The notes under the pieces: model-generated
The model's database searches: none
The model's input: the letters and a program-made list of their open reading frames with translations, nothing else
Told to the model about the DNA's origin: nothing
Source of the DNA: Emcibacter sp. SYSU 3D8
Lineage (GTDB): Bacteria; Pseudomonadota; Alphaproteobacteria; SMXS01
Assembly (NCBI RefSeq): GCF_039655875.1
Contig: NZ_JBBYXK010000004.1
Coordinates: forward strand, 355,007-419,006
Reading direction: 5' to 3'
DNA length: 64,000 nucleotides
Made by a program: the position numbers and the translations under genes
Shown here: positions 1 to 8,091 of the stretch, piece after piece
How positions within the stretch are numbered: the stretch's first letter is position 1
How the letters are laid out: each line of letters opens with the position of its first letter

Positions 1-1124
1 TTGGTGAGCACCAGCGCCAGCCAGCTCCAGGGCAGTTTCAGGCCGCTTCGGGTCCATGCATGATTGACGATCAGGTACAGGCCATGCAGCCCGCCCCAGA
101 GCACGAAGGTCCAGGCCGCGCCGTGCCACAGGCCGCCCAGCAGCATGACGATCATCAGATTCGCCAGCCGCTGGCCTTCGCCGTGCCTGTTGCCGCCCAG
201 CGGCACATACAGGTAATCGCGCAGGAAGCGCGAGAGGGTCATGTGCCAGCGCCGCCAGAAGTCGACGATACTTCGCGCCTGATAGGGCGAATCGAAATTG
301 GCCGGAAAGCGGATGCCGAACAGCAGCGCCAGTCCCATGGCCATCTCGCAATAGGCCGAGAAGTCGAAATAGATCTGCAGGTGATAGGCCAGCGCGGTGA
401 GCCACGCGACCATGGCCTCGAGCTGCTCGCCGGCTGCCACCCGGGCGAAGCGGGCGGCGGCGAAGGCGCCGACGCTGTCGGCGATCACCACCTTTTTCAC
501 CAGGCCGACAGCGAGCAGGAACAGGCCGGCATTGAATGCCCCGCCATTCCACTTGCGGCCTTCGGGAGACTCGAACTGGCTCATCATCTCGCGGTGGTGA
601 AGGATCGGCCCCGCGATCAGGTGCGGAAAGAAGGTGACGAACAAGGTGTAATTGACGATGCCGGGCTGCGCCGCCTTGCCCTGCCTGCGGTCGACCAGGA
701 AGGCGATCTGGGTGAAGGTGAAGAACGAGATGCCGATGGGCAGGACGATCTGCCGCATGGCAATCTCGAAGCCGGTCAGGGCTTCAACGTTGTCGACAAA
801 GAAGTTGGCGTATTTGAAGAACGCCAGCAGCCCCAGATTGAATACCAGGCTGGCGATGAAGACCGACTTTCGCCGGTCGGGCCCGATGGCGCGGGCGAGC
901 AGATAATTGACGGTGATCGATCCGGCCAGCAACGGCAGGAAGCGGATATCCCAATAACCGTAGAAGAACAGCGAGGCCGCCGCCAGCCAGCCCATGGCCC
1001 AGCGCCCGTCGGTCCTTGGCCGCAGCAGATGGAAGATGACGAGGACGACAGGCAGGTAGACGAACAGGAAGACGTTGGAATTGAAAAGCACCTGATCGGC
1101 CCCCCGATGCGAATGCGGGCTCAT
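1..1124 (-). CDS. MBOAT family O-acyltransferase (AlgI-like), 3' part off the window
   Basis: The minus strand is open from about 1124 to the left edge and encodes a polytopic membrane O-acyltransferase. Such enzymes move acyl groups across or at the inner membrane onto polysaccharides or other acceptors. Visible marks are the N-terminal LFNSNVFLF segment, an FFPHLIAGPI segment, the DFWRRWHMTLSRFLRDY region and the WHGAAWTF catalytic-His segment, all typical of AlgI-type MBOAT proteins. The ATG at 1124 is one start; a GTG at 1091, just before LFNSNVF, fits the usual family N-terminus and has a G-rich stretch upstream. The C-terminus is missing because the window begins inside the gene. The acceptor is unknown. 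Confidence 0.85.
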   Translation of the reverse strand, partial: MSPHSHRGADQVLFNSNVFLFVYLPVVLVIFHLLRPRTDGRWAMGWLAAASLFFYGYWDIRFLPLLAGSITVNYLLARAIGPDRRKSVFIASLVFNLGLLAFFKYANFFVDNVEALTGFEIAMRQIVLPIGISFFTFTQIAFLVDRRQGKAAQPGIVNYTLFVTFFPHLIAGPILHHREMMSQFESPEGRKWNGGAFNAGLFLLAVGLVKKVVIADSVGAFAAARFARVAAGEQLEAMVAWLTALAYHLQIYFDFSAYCEMAMGLALLFGIRFPANFDSPYQARSIVDFWRRWHMTLSRFLRDYLYVPLGGNRHGEGQRLANLMIVMLLGGLWHGAAWTFVLWGGLHGLYLIVNHAWTRSGLKLPWSWLALVLT

Positions 1125-1192
1125 CGGCACATCCGGGCCGATCGCATGCGCGAGCGGCGCACGCTAGCATTTCGGACCGGCGGCGCAAAGGG

Positions 1193-2200
1193 TCAGGCGG
1201 ACCGGGTGCCTTGGCGGGGCGACGGCGCATAGCGGCCGGCGGCGATGCCGGATAACCGGGCGATGGTGGCTTCGGCTTCGGCGACCACCTCGCGGACGAT
1301 ATCGCCCGCCGCCGGGATGTCGTGGATGGCGCCGGCGCCCTGGCCGGCGGCGGTGGCGTCGCGGCTGGGGTCATAGGCGCTGGTGTCGCCCATCAGCGGG
1401 CGCATGACGCCCGCGTCGCGCGAGGCGCGGCCCTGTTCGCCGAATGGCCTGATGTCTTGCGGGCGGGACTCCCAGTCGGTGGTCCACTCGTTCCGGATCA
1501 CCCGCATGGGTTTGCCCGAATAGGAGCGCGAGATGACCGTGTCGATGTCGGCGGCGTCGATGATCGCCTGCTTGTAGCCCATGGCGGCATGCGCCTCGCG
1601 CGAGGCGATGAAGCGGGTGCCGATCCACACGCCCTGCGCGCCCATCGCCAGCGCCGCCGCCAGGCCGCGCCCGTCGGTGATGGCGCCGGCGGCGACCACC
1701 GGGATGTTCACCGCCTCGACCATCTGCGGGATCAGCGCCATGCCGGCGACCTGGCCGGTGTGGCCGCCGCCTTCCGTGCCCTGGCCGATGACAATGTCGA
1801 TGCCGGCCTGCTCGCCCTTGACCGCATGCTTGACCGCGCCGCACATCTGGATGACGACGATGCCGGCCTCGTGCAGCACCTGGAGGATCGAGGAGGGCAC
1901 CCCCAGGCCCGAGATGAACGCCTTGGCGCCTTCCTCGATGATGATGTCGACCGAGCGGGTCAGCGAGTCCGGAATGGCGGCCAGCAGGTCGACGCCGAAG
2001 GGCTTGTCGGTCAGGTCCTTTACCCGGCGCATCTGATCGCGAATGCCGTCAGGCGGCACCGACGCCATGCCCAGCGAGCCGAAACCGCCCGCCTCGGAAA
2101 CCGCGGCGCATAATTCGGCGTAGGAAACGCCGCCCATGCCCGCCAGCATCACCGGATGTTCGATACCCAGCATTTCGCACAACGGCGTCTTCAGCCCCAT
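1193..2200 (-). CDS. Nitronate monooxygenase family (NMO/2-nitropropane dioxygenase)
   Basis: This 335-residue protein has the FMN-dependent TIM-barrel signature of nitronate monooxygenases, which oxidise alkyl nitronates to carbonyl compounds and nitrite; many members have unknown natural substrates. Seen are the N-terminal EHPVMLAGMGGVS segment, the GQGTEGGGHTG phosphate/FMN loop with a candidate catalytic His, VVAAGAITDGRG, and GAQGVWIGTRF. I chose the ATG at 2200 because GGAGGG lies 5 bases upstream and homology starts there; a longer reading to 2275 has no support. It is transcribed away from the MaoC gene at 2344, so the 143-bp gap probably holds divergent promoters. Confidence 0.88.
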   Translation of the reverse strand: MGLKTPLCEMLGIEHPVMLAGMGGVSYAELCAAVSEAGGFGSLGMASVPPDGIRDQMRRVKDLTDKPFGVDLLAAIPDSLTRSVDIIIEEGAKAFISGLGVPSSILQVLHEAGIVVIQMCGAVKHAVKGEQAGIDIVIGQGTEGGGHTGQVAGMALIPQMVEAVNIPVVAAGAITDGRGLAAALAMGAQGVWIGTRFIASREAHAAMGYKQAIIDAADIDTVISRSYSGKPMRVIRNEWTTDWESRPQDIRPFGEQGRASRDAGVMRPLMGDTSAYDPSRDATAAGQGAGAIHDIPAAGDIVREVVAEAEATIARLSGIAAGRYAPSPRQGTRSA

Positions 2201-2343
2201 GATCCCTCCATTCGATTCAGAGGCGACATTACCATCTGGAAACATCCGGCGCCATGGCCCGACATTCACCGTCATCCGCGCTTGGTGAAAGCGCGCAAAC
2301 CACTCTAGGATGCCTGCCGGATCAGTGAAGCGGGGAGAGACCG

Positions 2344-3192
2344 ATGGCTTTCACATACGACGAGATCAAGGCGCGCACGGCGAAGGGCGAATATTCCTAC
2401 GGCGACCGGGAAACCATGCTGTATGCGCTGGGCCTGGGGATGGGGCGCGCGCCGCTCGACCCGCAGGAGTTGCAATATACCTACGAGAAGAACCTGAAGA
2501 CCGTGCCGACGATGGCGGCGCTGTTCGGAGCCCGCGGCAACCTGCTGGAAGGTGTCAACTACACCATGGTGGTGCATGGCGAGCAGCGGATCACCCTGCA
2601 CCAGCCGCTGCCCTGGAAGGCCGACCTGCTGGTCGAGGCACGCGTCGCCGAGGCGCTCGACAAGGGCGCCGGCAAGGGCGCCGTGATCTACATGGAAACC
2701 AAGACCCGGCTGAAGGACACGGGCGCGCCGGTGTCCACGTCGATGTCGAGCATCTTCGCGCGCGGCGACGGCGGCTTCGGCGGCCCGAACGGCCCGGCGC
2801 CGGCCGAGACCCACCAGATCCCGGACCGCAAGCCGGACGCCACCTGCGAGCTGGCGACCCGCGAGGACCAGGCGCTGCTGTACCGCCTGTCGGGCGACCG
2901 CAATCCGCTGCACTGCGACCCGGACGTGGCGACGGCGGCGGGCTTCCCGAAACCGATCCTGCACGGCCTGTGCACCTATGGCGTGTCGTGCCGGGCGGTG
3001 CTGCAGACCATCTGCAATTACGATCACACCCGGATCACGGCGTTCGATGCCCGGTTTTCGTCGCCGGTCTATCCGGGCGAGACGGTGATCGTCGACATGT
3101 GGGTCGATGGCAACGTGGTCTCGTATCGCAGCCGGCTGAAGGAGCGGGACGTGATGGTGATCAATAACGGCCGCTGCGTGCTGAAGGACTGA
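2344..3192 (+). CDS. MaoC-like (double hot-dog) enoyl-CoA hydratase 2 family protein
   Basis: A 282-residue two-hot-dog protein like eukaryotic-type 2-enoyl-CoA hydratase 2, which hydrates trans-2-enoyl-CoA to the (R)-3-hydroxyacyl-CoA. The hydratase-2 motif is intact around residues 180-200: YRLSGDRNPLHCDPDVA, with the expected Asp and His of the catalytic dyad, followed by GFPKPILHGL. GGGGAGA precedes the ATG. The FAH-family gene follows after 3 bases, so the two are co-transcribed and probably serve one CoA-thioester or aromatic breakdown route. The substrate cannot be told from sequence. Confidence 0.88.
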   Translation: MAFTYDEIKARTAKGEYSYGDRETMLYALGLGMGRAPLDPQELQYTYEKNLKTVPTMAALFGARGNLLEGVNYTMVVHGEQRITLHQPLPWKADLLVEARVAEALDKGAGKGAVIYMETKTRLKDTGAPVSTSMSSIFARGDGGFGGPNGPAPAETHQIPDRKPDATCELATREDQALLYRLSGDRNPLHCDPDVATAAGFPKPILHGLCTYGVSCRAVLQTICNYDHTRITAFDARFSSPVYPGETVIVDMWVDGNVVSYRSRLKERDVMVINNGRCVLKD

Positions 3193-3195
3193 TCC

Positions 3196-4041
3196 ATGCG
3201 ATTGCTGCGCTATGGCCCCAAGGGTCTGGAGAAGCCCGGGATCATCGACCGGCACGGCGCCATACGCGACCTGTCGGGCGTGATCCGCGATCTGACCCCC
3301 TCGGCCCTGTCCGATGGTGCCCTGGCGCAGCTTCGTTCGCTGGATGTTGAATCGCTGCCGCTGGTGCCGGGCAAGCAGCGCGTCGGCCCCTGCGTCGCCG
3401 GCACCGGCATGTTCCACGCCATCGGTCTCAACTACCGCGACCACGCGGCCGAGACCGGCGCGCGGGTGCCGACCGAGCCGATGCTGTTCACCAAGTCGGT
3501 CCACGCGATCTGCGGGCCCAACGACGACGTCATCCGGCCGCGCGGCTCGACCAAGCTGGACTGGGAGGCCGAGTTGGGCATCGTCATCGGCACGACGGGA
3601 AAATACATCGCCGAGGCCAACGCCTTCGAGCATGTGGCCGGCTATTGCGTGGTCAACGATGTTTCCGAACGGGAATTCCAGAAGGACCGCGAGGGCCAGT
3701 TCGTCAAGGGCAAGTCGGGTGACCATTTCGGCCCGATCGGCCCGTGGCTGGTGACCCGCGACGAGGTTCCCGATCCGCAAAAGTTGCGGATCTGGCTGGA
3801 AGTGGATGGCGAGCGCCGGCAGAACGGCACCACCGCCGACATGATCTTCGGGGTGCGGTTCCTGGTCAGCTATCTCAGCCGCTTCATGACGCTGCATGCC
3901 GGCGACATCATCACCACCGGCACGCCGGCGGGTGTAGGCCAGGGCATGACGCCGGAAACCTACCTTCAGCCTGGGCAGCGGATCCGCCTGGGCGTCGAGG
4001 GTCTGGGCGAACAGAGCCAGTTGGTGGTGCAGGACGCATAG
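3196..4041 (+). CDS. Fumarylacetoacetate hydrolase (FAH) family protein
   Basis: This 281-residue enzyme belongs to the FAH superfamily, metal-dependent hydrolases, isomerases or decarboxylases acting on beta-diketo or 2-oxo acids. Metal-ligand positions are present: WEAELGIVIG gives the ExE pair and VVNDVSERE the Asp. The GLNYRDHAAE segment and the C-terminal ITTGTPAGVGQG glycine loop are also typical. It starts 3 bases after the MaoC stop, so it is the second gene of that operon. The length fits bacterial 2-hydroxyhepta-2,4-diene-1,7-dioate isomerase or acylpyruvase-like members, but the exact substrate is open. Confidence 0.9.
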   Translation: MRLLRYGPKGLEKPGIIDRHGAIRDLSGVIRDLTPSALSDGALAQLRSLDVESLPLVPGKQRVGPCVAGTGMFHAIGLNYRDHAAETGARVPTEPMLFTKSVHAICGPNDDVIRPRGSTKLDWEAELGIVIGTTGKYIAEANAFEHVAGYCVVNDVSEREFQKDREGQFVKGKSGDHFGPIGPWLVTRDEVPDPQKLRIWLEVDGERRQNGTTADMIFGVRFLVSYLSRFMTLHAGDIITTGTPAGVGQGMTPETYLQPGQRIRLGVEGLGEQSQLVVQDA

Positions 4042-4063
4042 GCAACGGGGCGTCCGCCGCCGG

Positions 4064-4987
4064 CTATTCCTGGCAGCTCTGAACTTCAACGGTGAGGTGG
4101 CTGATCTCGTGCACGGGCGCGAGCAGCGCCCGGTAGTGCTCCAGATCACGCGGATGGTGGGTGACCAGCGAGACGATGGCTGACCAATGTCCGGGTCCGA
4201 CTCGCCAGAGATGCAGATCGGCGACCTTGTTGTCGGCGTCGCCCTCGATGGCGTCGACGACCTCCTGGCGCAGGCCGGCATCGGTCATGTCGATCAGCGT
4301 ACCGCCGGCCTGGCGCATCAGACCGTACGCCCAGACCAGGATCACGGTGCCGCCGGCGATGCCCATCAGCGGGTCAACCCACCACCAGCCAAAATATTTG
4401 CCCAGCAGCAGGGCGGCGATGGCGGTCACCGAGGTGAGCGCGTCGGCGACCACATGGAGATAGGCCCCGCGCAGGTTGTGGTCATGGTGGTGGTGGCCGT
4501 GACCATGTTCGTCATGGTCGGCGGTGTGGCCGTGGCCACCGAGAATCGCCACGCTGGCCAGGTTCGTCAGCAGGCCAAGTACTGCGATGGGCAGGGCTTC
4601 GTCGAAGCCGATCACCTGGACCGATGTGAGCCGAGTCGCGGACTCCCAGATCAGCAGGGCCGCTACCATGGCGAGCGCCACGGCGCTGGCGAAGCCGGCC
4701 AGGGAGCCGACCTTGCCGGTGCCGAAGGCGAATCGCGGATCGTTGGCATGACGCCTGGCGTAGGAATAGGCGAAGGCGGCGATGCCGAGCGCGCCCGCGT
4801 GGGTGGCCATGTGCCAGCCATCGGCCAGCAGCGCCATGGAATTGAACGCCAGGCCGGCGGCGATCTCCACGATCATCACCACGAAAGTCAGGATCACGAC
4901 GATCCGCGTCCGGCGTTCGGCCGCGCCCTCGCCGCCCGTTTCGAAACGGTGCGAATGGCTCCAGCGGTCGAGGTTTTCCGCATGCAT
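4064..4987 (-). CDS. dmeF: CDF-family Co/Ni efflux transporter DmeF
   Basis: A 307-residue cation diffusion facilitator with about six membrane helices that exports divalent metals by proton antiport. It matches the DmeF subgroup: an N-terminal WSHSHRFET leader, the first metal-site helix MALLADGWHMATHAG (Asp-His), a long His-rich loop near residues 150-170 (HDEHGHGHHHHDHN) and the second site HVVADALTSV. The C-terminal domain has HLWRVGPGHWSAIV. CGGAGA precedes the ATG. DmeF is usually controlled by a DmeR of the CsoR/RcnR type, and none is seen here. Instead a TetR gene lies divergently across a short palindrome-bearing gap. Confidence 0.92.
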   Translation of the reverse strand: MHAENLDRWSHSHRFETGGEGAAERRTRIVVILTFVVMIVEIAAGLAFNSMALLADGWHMATHAGALGIAAFAYSYARRHANDPRFAFGTGKVGSLAGFASAVALAMVAALLIWESATRLTSVQVIGFDEALPIAVLGLLTNLASVAILGGHGHTADHDEHGHGHHHHDHNLRGAYLHVVADALTSVTAIAALLLGKYFGWWWVDPLMGIAGGTVILVWAYGLMRQAGGTLIDMTDAGLRQEVVDAIEGDADNKVADLHLWRVGPGHWSAIVSLVTHHPRDLEHYRALLAPVHEISHLTVEVQSCQE

Positions 4988-5035
4988 GGCACAATCTCCG
5001 GTTGATCAAAACATCGTGGTCGCGCGCGATCCGAA

Positions 5036-5049
5036 GTGACATGTGTCAC
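5036..5049. promoter_or_regulatory. Candidate operator between dmeF and tetR
   Basis: GTGACATGTGTCAC is an inverted repeat (6-bp perfect arms, 2-bp spacer) in the 108-bp gap between the divergent dmeF and TetR genes. Its position suits autoregulation by the TetR protein. Binding is inferred only from position and symmetry. Confidence 0.4.
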
Positions 5050-5095
5050 ATTGAGCCGCTATAGAAAAGCCTACCGGCAAATCGAGGGGGTTTGC

Positions 5096-5743
5096 ATGGC
5101 GGATGGCGACGGCAGACAGGTCGAACGGCGGCAGGGTATTCAGGCGGAGGCCTGGCGACTTATGGCCGAGCGTGGCTATGACGGCGTCACCATGCGCGAA
5201 TTGTCCAAGCGGACCGGCATCTCCACCCGAACGCTCTATGAAATATATGGCGGCAAGGACGCGCTGCTTGGCGAAGCGTTCCGCGGCCGACTGGAGATCG
5301 TTTTCGAGCGAATCGAGGCGGCGATCGACGGCAAGGGAGTCGATCGACTGATCCAGATGAACGGGGCGATCGTCGACAGCATCGCCAGAAGCGAGAATTT
5401 TTCCCGCGCCTATGCGTCGGTTCTCGCCTCCAACAGAATCTCGATCTACACCATCGAAACGCCTGTGAAGCACTTCCTCGGGTGTCTTGAGCAGATGCGC
5501 GAGGCGGGGGATTTCCTGCCCTGGGTCGATCTGGAACTGACGGCGCGCCGGCTGCTGATGGGGCAACACGCCCTGATGATCCAGTGGGGAAACGGCACCA
5601 TATCCATCGCCAACCTTGAGGGGCTGTACATGCTGGCCATGTGCGAAATGCTCATTCCCCTGACCAGCGGCGACACCCGCGACGCGCTGCAGGCCCGGCT
5701 GCAGACACTGCACCGGCAATTCACCGGGAAAGCAACGTTTTGA
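5096..5743 (+). CDS. TetR/AcrR family transcriptional regulator
   Basis: This 215-residue regulator has an N-terminal TetR helix-turn-helix (residues about 12-55: GYDGVTMRELSKRTGISTRT, then LYEIYGGKDALL) and a C-terminal all-helical ligand domain. I chose the ATG at 5096 because GAGGGGG lies 5 bases upstream and the earlier in-frame ATG at 5036 falls inside the palindrome. It lies divergent to dmeF and upstream of a VOC gene, so it could control either. The inducer is unknown. Confidence 0.88.
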   Translation: MADGDGRQVERRQGIQAEAWRLMAERGYDGVTMRELSKRTGISTRTLYEIYGGKDALLGEAFRGRLEIVFERIEAAIDGKGVDRLIQMNGAIVDSIARSENFSRAYASVLASNRISIYTIETPVKHFLGCLEQMREAGDFLPWVDLELTARRLLMGQHALMIQWGNGTISIANLEGLYMLAMCEMLIPLTSGDTRDALQARLQTLHRQFTGKATF

Positions 5744-5762
5744 GCCTTGCCGGCGCCGGGTA

Positions 5763-5777
5763 AGTGCAATTGCAACT
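5763..5777. promoter_or_regulatory. Small palindrome in the tetR-VOC gap
   Basis: AGTGCAATTGCAACT contains a perfect 10-bp palindrome (TGCAATTGCA) 20 bases after the TetR stop, at the start of a 210-bp AT-richer gap before the VOC gene. It could be an operator for the VOC gene. There is no direct evidence of binding. Confidence 0.25.
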
Positions 5778-5953
5778 AAAAACCTGTTTTTATTTAAGCT
5801 TGCATGAATAAATCGCCATCGGTAACCTTCGTTCAAACGCACGGATTACCTGGGGGAGACGGGACGGCGCCAGTGGCTCGGAGGGGGGCCCCTTGCGCCG
5901 TCGACCGTTATGGGAGTTGCGATCCGGCGTGACGTCAAAGCGGGAGAAGTGTC

Positions 5954-6550
5954 ATGAGCCGGATTTTCGGGCCTGTGATCCAGCAGGGCTATGTTGTTCC
6001 CAACATGCGCGAAGCCACCAGGCACTGGATCGACATCGGCGTCGGACCATTCTATGTGGACGAGCATCTGAAGCTGCCCGGCCTGTATTACGGCAAGCAA
6101 TACGAGTTCGAACTGTCCCCCGCCTTCACCTATTCGGGCGACCAGCAGATCGAGCTGATCCAGCCTCATGGCGACGCGCCGAGCATCTACAAGGACTACC
6201 TGAAACGGGTGCCGGACGGCGGCCTTCAGCACATCGCCGTATGGGCCGACGAACCGGACGACGTGGTGAGCAAGCTGCAGGCCGGGGGTCGCCGCTTCGA
6301 GGTGACCCAGTCCTACATCGATATCACGCGGACCGACCGCAACCGGCATGTCTACCTGGATTCGATCGACCATCCGGGCACCATGGTCCAGCTGATGATG
6401 CACGATCCGCTCTACATCGAGCTGTTCGGCATGATCAAGTACGCGGCCGATACCTGGGATGGCACTGATCCAATCCGGCCCATCGGTATCCTGCTCGAAA
6501 AGCTGCTGGCGGGGACCGGCGCCGACTGGAAGCACGGCGACAGTGACTGA
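5954..6550 (+). CDS. VOC (glyoxalase/bleomycin-resistance fold) family protein
   Basis: A 198-residue protein of the vicinal oxygen chelate superfamily (Glyoxalase_4-like). Paired beta-alpha-beta-beta-beta modules are visible: an N-terminal QQGYVVPNMREATRHWIDI segment, IELIQPHGDAPS, then LQHIAVWADEPDDV and PGTMVQLMMHD. His and Glu candidates for the metal site lie in LQHIAVW and QIELIQP. Members include dioxygenases, isomerases and lyases acting on small organic substrates. AGAAGTGTC precedes the ATG. The TetR gene upstream may regulate it. The reaction is unknown. Confidence 0.8.
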   Translation: MSRIFGPVIQQGYVVPNMREATRHWIDIGVGPFYVDEHLKLPGLYYGKQYEFELSPAFTYSGDQQIELIQPHGDAPSIYKDYLKRVPDGGLQHIAVWADEPDDVVSKLQAGGRRFEVTQSYIDITRTDRNRHVYLDSIDHPGTMVQLMMHDPLYIELFGMIKYAADTWDGTDPIRPIGILLEKLLAGTGADWKHGDSD

Positions 6551-6685
6551 GACAGCGGATTCGGATTCCAGACGGGCGTTCGCGCTCGATCCCATGGGCC
6601 GCGAAGCCCGGAACCTCGCGGCGAAGGAACGGATCACCAGCCCAGCAGTGCGCCGCACGGCCGCGTCACCGGGCGGTCAAGAGGC

Positions 6686-6716
6686 TTGACCATGACGTTT
6701 CGAAACCGCATATAGT
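6686..6716 (+). promoter_or_regulatory. Predicted promoter of the thr-leader/ThrRS transcript
   Basis: TTGACC (6686-6691) and TATAGT (6711-6716) resemble sigma-70 -35 and -10 boxes with a 19-bp spacer, longer than ideal. A start about 6-7 bases downstream would fall at or next to the leader ATG at 6722, which would make the leader peptide mRNA leaderless. No convincing Shine-Dalgarno precedes that ATG, which fits. Confidence 0.45.
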
Positions 6717-6721
6717 TTGGC

Positions 6722-6799
6722 ATGAACGCGATGTACCGCATGCCGAACATGACGACGACCACCGCCTCCGGCGGTTGGTCTTGTGGTCGCGTGCGGTAA
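6722..6799 (+). CDS. Threonine-rich leader peptide of ThrRS attenuator
   Basis: A 25-codon reading frame, from ATG 6722 to TAA 6797-6799, has four consecutive Thr codons (ACG ACG ACC ACC, 6752-6763) in the context MPNMTTTTASGG. Translation rate over these codons would sense charged tRNA-Thr. The last two Thr codons lead into the left arm of the first hairpin (6761-6766), as expected for region 1 of a classical amino-acid attenuator. The gene downstream is a threonyl-tRNA synthetase, so the codon content matches the regulated product. Confidence 0.8.
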   Translation: MNAMYRMPNMTTTTASGGWSCGRVR

Positions 6800-6834
6800 A
6801 ATTACACCGCATTCATCAGCAAAGGCCCCGCCGG
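6761..6834 (+). promoter_or_regulatory. Attenuator: protector and antiterminator hairpins
   Basis: Region 1 ACCGCC (6761-6766) can pair with region 2 GGCGGT (6770-6775). Alternatively CCGGCGG (6768-6774, region 2) can pair with CCGCCGG (6828-6834), which overlaps the left arm and loop of the terminator. A ribosome stalled on the Thr codons would cover region 1, free region 2 to pair with 6828-6834 and block the terminator. With ample Thr-tRNA the 1:2 hairpin forms and the terminator folds. A further local hairpin is TGCGGT (6792-6797) with ACCGCA (6806-6811). Pairings were read by eye. Confidence 0.65.
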
Positions 6835-6856
6835 CGACGACGGGGCCTTTTCTTTT
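6821..6856 (+). terminator. Rho-independent terminator of the threonine attenuator
   Basis: AAAGGCCCCG (6821-6830) and CGGGGCCTTT (6841-6850) form a perfect 10-bp stem with a 10-base loop, running into TTTTCTTTT. It lies 48 bases before the ThrRS start codon and directly after the leader peptide, the standard place for an attenuation terminator. Confidence 0.88.
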
Positions 6857-6903
6857 GTGCGACAGACGCCCCGCCGTGCCCTTCATCTCAAGGAGTACAG
6901 CAA

Positions 6904-8091
6904 ATGGACGATCTCGATCACCGCAGCCTGGGTAGCAGGCTGGAGCTTTTTCACCAGCAGGACGACGCGCCCGGCATGGTGTTCTGGCACCCGCACGGCT
7001 ATGCCGTTTACCGGGTGCTGGAGGACTACATCAGGCGCCGAATGCGACGCCTCGGCTATGCCGAGGTGCGCACACCGCTGGTGCTGCCGCGCGTTCTATG
7101 GGAGCGCAGTGGCCATTGGGAAAAGTTCCGCGACAACATGTTCCTCGTCGCCGACGAGGGCGGCCGCGAAATGGCGCTGAAGCCCATGTCATGCCCATGC
7201 CACGTCCAGATATTCAACAAGGGCCTGCGGTCATGGCGCGAGTTGCCGATCCGCTACGCCGAGTTCGGCCAGTGCCACCGCAACGAGCCGTCTGGCTCGA
7301 TGCACGGCCTGATGCGCACCCGGGGCTTCGAGCAGGACGATGCCCATGTGTTCTGCCGCGAGGAGCAGGCCGTCGAGGAGATGGGCCGGTTCATCGACCT
7401 GCTGGACGATGTTTATACCGAGTTGGGTTTTGCAGGGTACGAGGTGGCGCTGGCCACTCGTCCGGCCGAGCGCGCCGGGTCCGACGCGCAGTGGGACTGG
7501 GCCGAGGCGCGGCTCGACGAGGCGGCGCGGTCGCGCGGTCTGTCGTTCTCGGTCAAAGCCGGCGAGGGCGCGTTCTACGGCCCCAAGCTTGAGTTCATCC
7601 TGCGTGACCGGCTGGGGCGGACATGGCAGTGCGGCACCGTACAACTAGATTGTGTGTTGCCCGAGCGGCTCGACGCGTCCTATGTCGCACCCGACGGCTC
7701 CCGCGCCGTGCCGGTGATGATCCATCACGCGGTGTTCGGCTCCATGGGCCGGTTCGTTGGCGTGCTGCTGGAGCATTATGGCGCGGCCCTGCCGTTCTGG
7801 CTCGCACCGGAACAGGTCGCAGTAGCGCCGGTGTCGGACCGGCACGGCGACTATGCACGGCAAGTATGGGAAGCGCTGGACCGTGCGAATGTGCGCGCGG
7901 TCATGCGGGACGGCAATGAAACCTTGCCGCGCCGTATCGTAGCCGCCCATGAAGCCGGTATTCCGGCGATGGCCATCGTCGGCGACCTGGAGGCTGCGGC
8001 GGGCACCGTCGCCCTGCGCCGGCGGGACGGCTCGCAGTCAGTAATGCAGCTGTCCGACGCCGTTGCGCTGCTTGCAGCGCCCGCTACCTGA
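6904..8091 (+). CDS. Short threonyl-tRNA synthetase without TGS and editing domains
   Basis: A 395-residue class II synthetase made only of the ThrRS catalytic core and anticodon-binding domain; the usual bacterial enzyme is about 640 residues. Seen are motif 2 (FGQCHRNEPSGSMHGLMRTRGF), the zinc ligands Cys in SCPCH and His in QDDAHVFC, GSDAQWDWAEA, and motif 3 around HHAVFGSMGRF. Compared with the common form, NCPGH reads SCPCH and HRAILGSMERF reads HHAVFGSMGRF. AAGGAG (6891-6896) precedes ATG 6904. A normal thrS probably exists elsewhere, making this an inducible second copy, possibly drug-resistant. Without the N2 domain it cannot clear Ser-tRNA-Thr itself. A non-translational role (a special amino-acid substrate) is the alternative. 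Confidence 0.9.
   Translation: MDDLDHRSLGSRLELFHQQDDAPGMVFWHPHGYAVYRVLEDYIRRRMRRLGYAEVRTPLVLPRVLWERSGHWEKFRDNMFLVADEGGREMALKPMSCPCHVQIFNKGLRSWRELPIRYAEFGQCHRNEPSGSMHGLMRTRGFEQDDAHVFCREEQAVEEMGRFIDLLDDVYTELGFAGYEVALATRPAERAGSDAQWDWAEARLDEAARSRGLSFSVKAGEGAFYGPKLEFILRDRLGRTWQCGTVQLDCVLPERLDASYVAPDGSRAVPVMIHHAVFGSMGRFVGVLLEHYGAALPFWLAPEQVAVAPVSDRHGDYARQVWEALDRANVRAVMRDGNETLPRRIVAAHEAGIPAMAIVGDLEAAAGTVALRRRDGSQSVMQLSDAVALLAAPAT

Noticed and set aside
60..1232. Long + strand reading frame over the MBOAT gene
   Set aside because: Opposite-strand shadow in GC-rich coding sequence; the minus strand has clear MBOAT motifs.
2305..4281. 658-residue minus-strand frame across the MaoC and FAH genes
   Set aside because: No motif and low-complexity Arg/Ala/Gly content; both + strand genes have strong family motifs.
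6459..6689. 76-residue frame after the VOC gene
   Set aside because: Lies in another frame over the end of the VOC gene and ends before the attenuator; no ribosome site.
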